Positions 63,157-64,000 of a DNA stretch of 64,000 nt are shown here, in pieces (position 1 is the first letter of the stretch; the number at the start of each line of letters is the position of its first letter). The notes under the pieces are model-generated. The model saw only the letters and a list, made by a program, of their open reading frames with translations. It ran no database searches and was not told where the DNA came from. Origin of the DNA: Pararhizobium sp. IMCC21322 (GTDB lineage: Bacteria; Pseudomonadota; Alphaproteobacteria; Rhizobiales; GCA-2746425); NCBI RefSeq assembly GCF_030758295.1, contig NZ_CP132335.1, positions 4,378,412-4,442,411 of the forward strand, in the 5' to 3' direction. The translations under genes were made by a program, and so were the position numbers.

Positions 63157-63765
63157 ATGACCATCGAACCAGCCACACATAAAAAAGACGGGCGTAGCAT
63201 CGTTTTCAGCCTGCCCAATATTCTGACATATGGGCGTATTCTGGCAGTGCCCGCCATTGTCGGCACTGCCTTTGTAGAGGGGGATTTCGGTCGCTGGCTC
63301 GGCCTGGGCATTTTTATTGTTGCCAGCATTACAGATTTTTTCGACGGCTATCTGGCGCGTGCCTGGCACCAGCAGTCTGCCTTGGGCCGCATGCTGGACC
63401 CGATTGCGGATAAATTGCTGATATCAGCCTGTCTTATTATTCTATGCGCCAATCAGGTTGTGTCAGGCATTTCGCTTTGGGCAGCAGCCATTATTCTGAT
63501 GCGGGAAATCTCGGTTTCAGGACTGCGCGAATTTCTGGCAGAATTACAGGTCAGCGTACCCGTTACCAAACTGGCAAAATGGAAAACCACATTTCAGATG
63601 GTGTCCCTTGGCTTTCTGCTGGCCGCACCCGCAGGCGACAAGGTACTGCCATTTAACACTGAAATTGGAATAGGCCTGTTATGGGTCGCCGCACTCTTGA
63701 CCCTGTATACCGGTTACGACTATTTTCGTGCCGGCCTCCGCCACCTGATCGACAGTGATCGCTAA
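63157..63765 (+). CDS. pgsA: CDP-diacylglycerol-glycerol-3-phosphate 3-phosphatidyltransferase
   Basis: About 202 residues from the ATG at 63157; in-frame alternatives lie at 63133 and 63022, the latter giving a non-conserved extension. The CDP-alcohol phosphotransferase motif DGYLARAWHQQSALGRMLDP continuing IADKL (D-G-x2-A-R-x8-G-x3-D-x3-D) is intact, with about five membrane helices. It makes phosphatidylglycerol phosphate, the precursor of phosphatidylglycerol and cardiolipin. It is followed 15 bp later by moaD. Confidence 0.94.
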   Translation: MTIEPATHKKDGRSIVFSLPNILTYGRILAVPAIVGTAFVEGDFGRWLGLGIFIVASITDFFDGYLARAWHQQSALGRMLDPIADKLLISACLIILCANQVVSGISLWAAAIILMREISVSGLREFLAELQVSVPVTKLAKWKTTFQMVSLGFLLAAPAGDKVLPFNTEIGIGLLWVAALLTLYTGYDYFRAGLRHLIDSDR

Positions 63766-63780
63766 CGTCACGGATTTGCT

Positions 63781-64000
63781 ATGACGAAGCTGCTCTATTT
63801 TTCATGGGTTCGCGAACGTATTGGCGTCGCCAGCGAAGAACGCGACATTCCGGCCGATATTATGTCAGTGGAGCAGTTTCTGAACTGGCTGTCACAACAG
63901 GGCGATCAATATGAAAACGCCCTGACTGACGCCGCATCACTGCGCGTTGCCCTTGACCAGACTCACGTCACTGCGGATACCCCATTGGATGGAGCGCGGG
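63781..64000 (+). CDS. moaD: Molybdopterin synthase sulfur carrier subunit (C-terminus cut by window edge)
   Basis: The ATG at 63781 opens a frame to the window end (73 residues). It reads MTKLLYFSWVRERIGVASEE, then VEQFLNWLSQQ, LRVALDQTHVTADTPLDGAR, the ubiquitin-like MoaD pattern. The C-terminal Gly-Gly lies beyond the edge. It carries the thiocarboxylate sulfur for molybdopterin synthesis. pgsA-moaD adjacency is common in rhizobia. Confidence 0.9.
   Translation, partial: MTKLLYFSWVRERIGVASEERDIPADIMSVEQFLNWLSQQGDQYENALTDAASLRVALDQTHVTADTPLDGAR

Noticed and set aside
1-64000. tRNA, rRNA or CRISPR features
   Set aside because: I looked for cloverleaf-like TTCGAAT/TTCAANN arms, rRNA segments and regularly spaced repeats and saw none.

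Overview
The window looks like a chromosomal stretch of an alphaproteobacterium of the order Hyphomicrobiales (Rhizobiales). This rests on the phaR/phaA-phaB polyhydroxybutyrate cluster beside rpmF, an frcR-frcBCA fructose importer of Sinorhizobium type, Omp25-like beta-barrel proteins, many solute-binding-protein transporters, a tripartite tricarboxylate transporter, and the uvrC / pgsA / moaD neighbourhood. Base composition is moderate GC, with AT-rich patches near 41 kb and 60.5-61.5 kb. I saw no rRNA, tRNA or CRISPR array. The species cannot be named from this sequence alone.

Layout. 0-8.5 kb: a cut-off gamma-glutamyltransferase gene, a GlcG/HbpS gene, rpmF, and the PHB genes phaR (minus) and phaA-phaB (plus). 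A membrane diguanylate cyclase follows, then a stranded copy of the 3' end of phaB. 8.6-13 kb: the fructose ABC importer frcBCA, divergent from its ROK regulator frcR. 13-17 kb: three unrelated envelope genes. 17.4-26.1 kb: a double sugar-ABC locus. It has a LacI regulator, two permeases, two ATPases, two binding proteins and one NAD-dependent epimerase/dehydrogenase, arranged in two divergent operons with AT-rich palindromes in front of the key genes. 26.5-31.7 kb: a GntR regulator, a cytoplasmic sulfatase and a TctC-A-B transporter in one operon, probably for uptake and desulfation of a sulfated organic acid. 31.7-40.8 kb: housekeeping genes (hemF, trmL, rlmJ), an ABC exporter, an ArsR/SRPBCC pair, a TPP enzyme, a secreted RNase T2 and two unknowns. 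41-49.6 kb: a small lipoprotein, a membrane protein, a GST, a heterodimeric ABC exporter with one degenerate ATP site, a CIA30 protein, a DUF2805 protein and a winged-helix/TPR regulator. 50-53 kb: a glutathione-turnover cluster (ChaC, M19 dipeptidase, GNAT, GST). 53-55 kb: two paralogous outer-membrane barrels. 55-58.8 kb: a Ca/Na antiporter, a FolM-like SDR and uvrC. 58.8-63 kb: an accessory insert between uvrC and pgsA. It carries a two-gene cassette (a DUF488 fusion plus an unknown 271-residue protein), a MATE transporter and an IS5/IS427-group element. 63.1-64 kb: pgsA and the start of moaD.

Most notable observations. The IS element at 59199-60044 cuts one gene cleanly in two. Removing the element and one TA duplication restores a single frame of about 271 codons, so the insertion looks recent. 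That broken gene and its DUF488 partner form a compact AT-rich operon of unknown function at an otherwise conserved locus, and are the best candidate here for an undescribed system. The sulfatase-TctCAB operon is the best candidate for an undescribed catabolic route.
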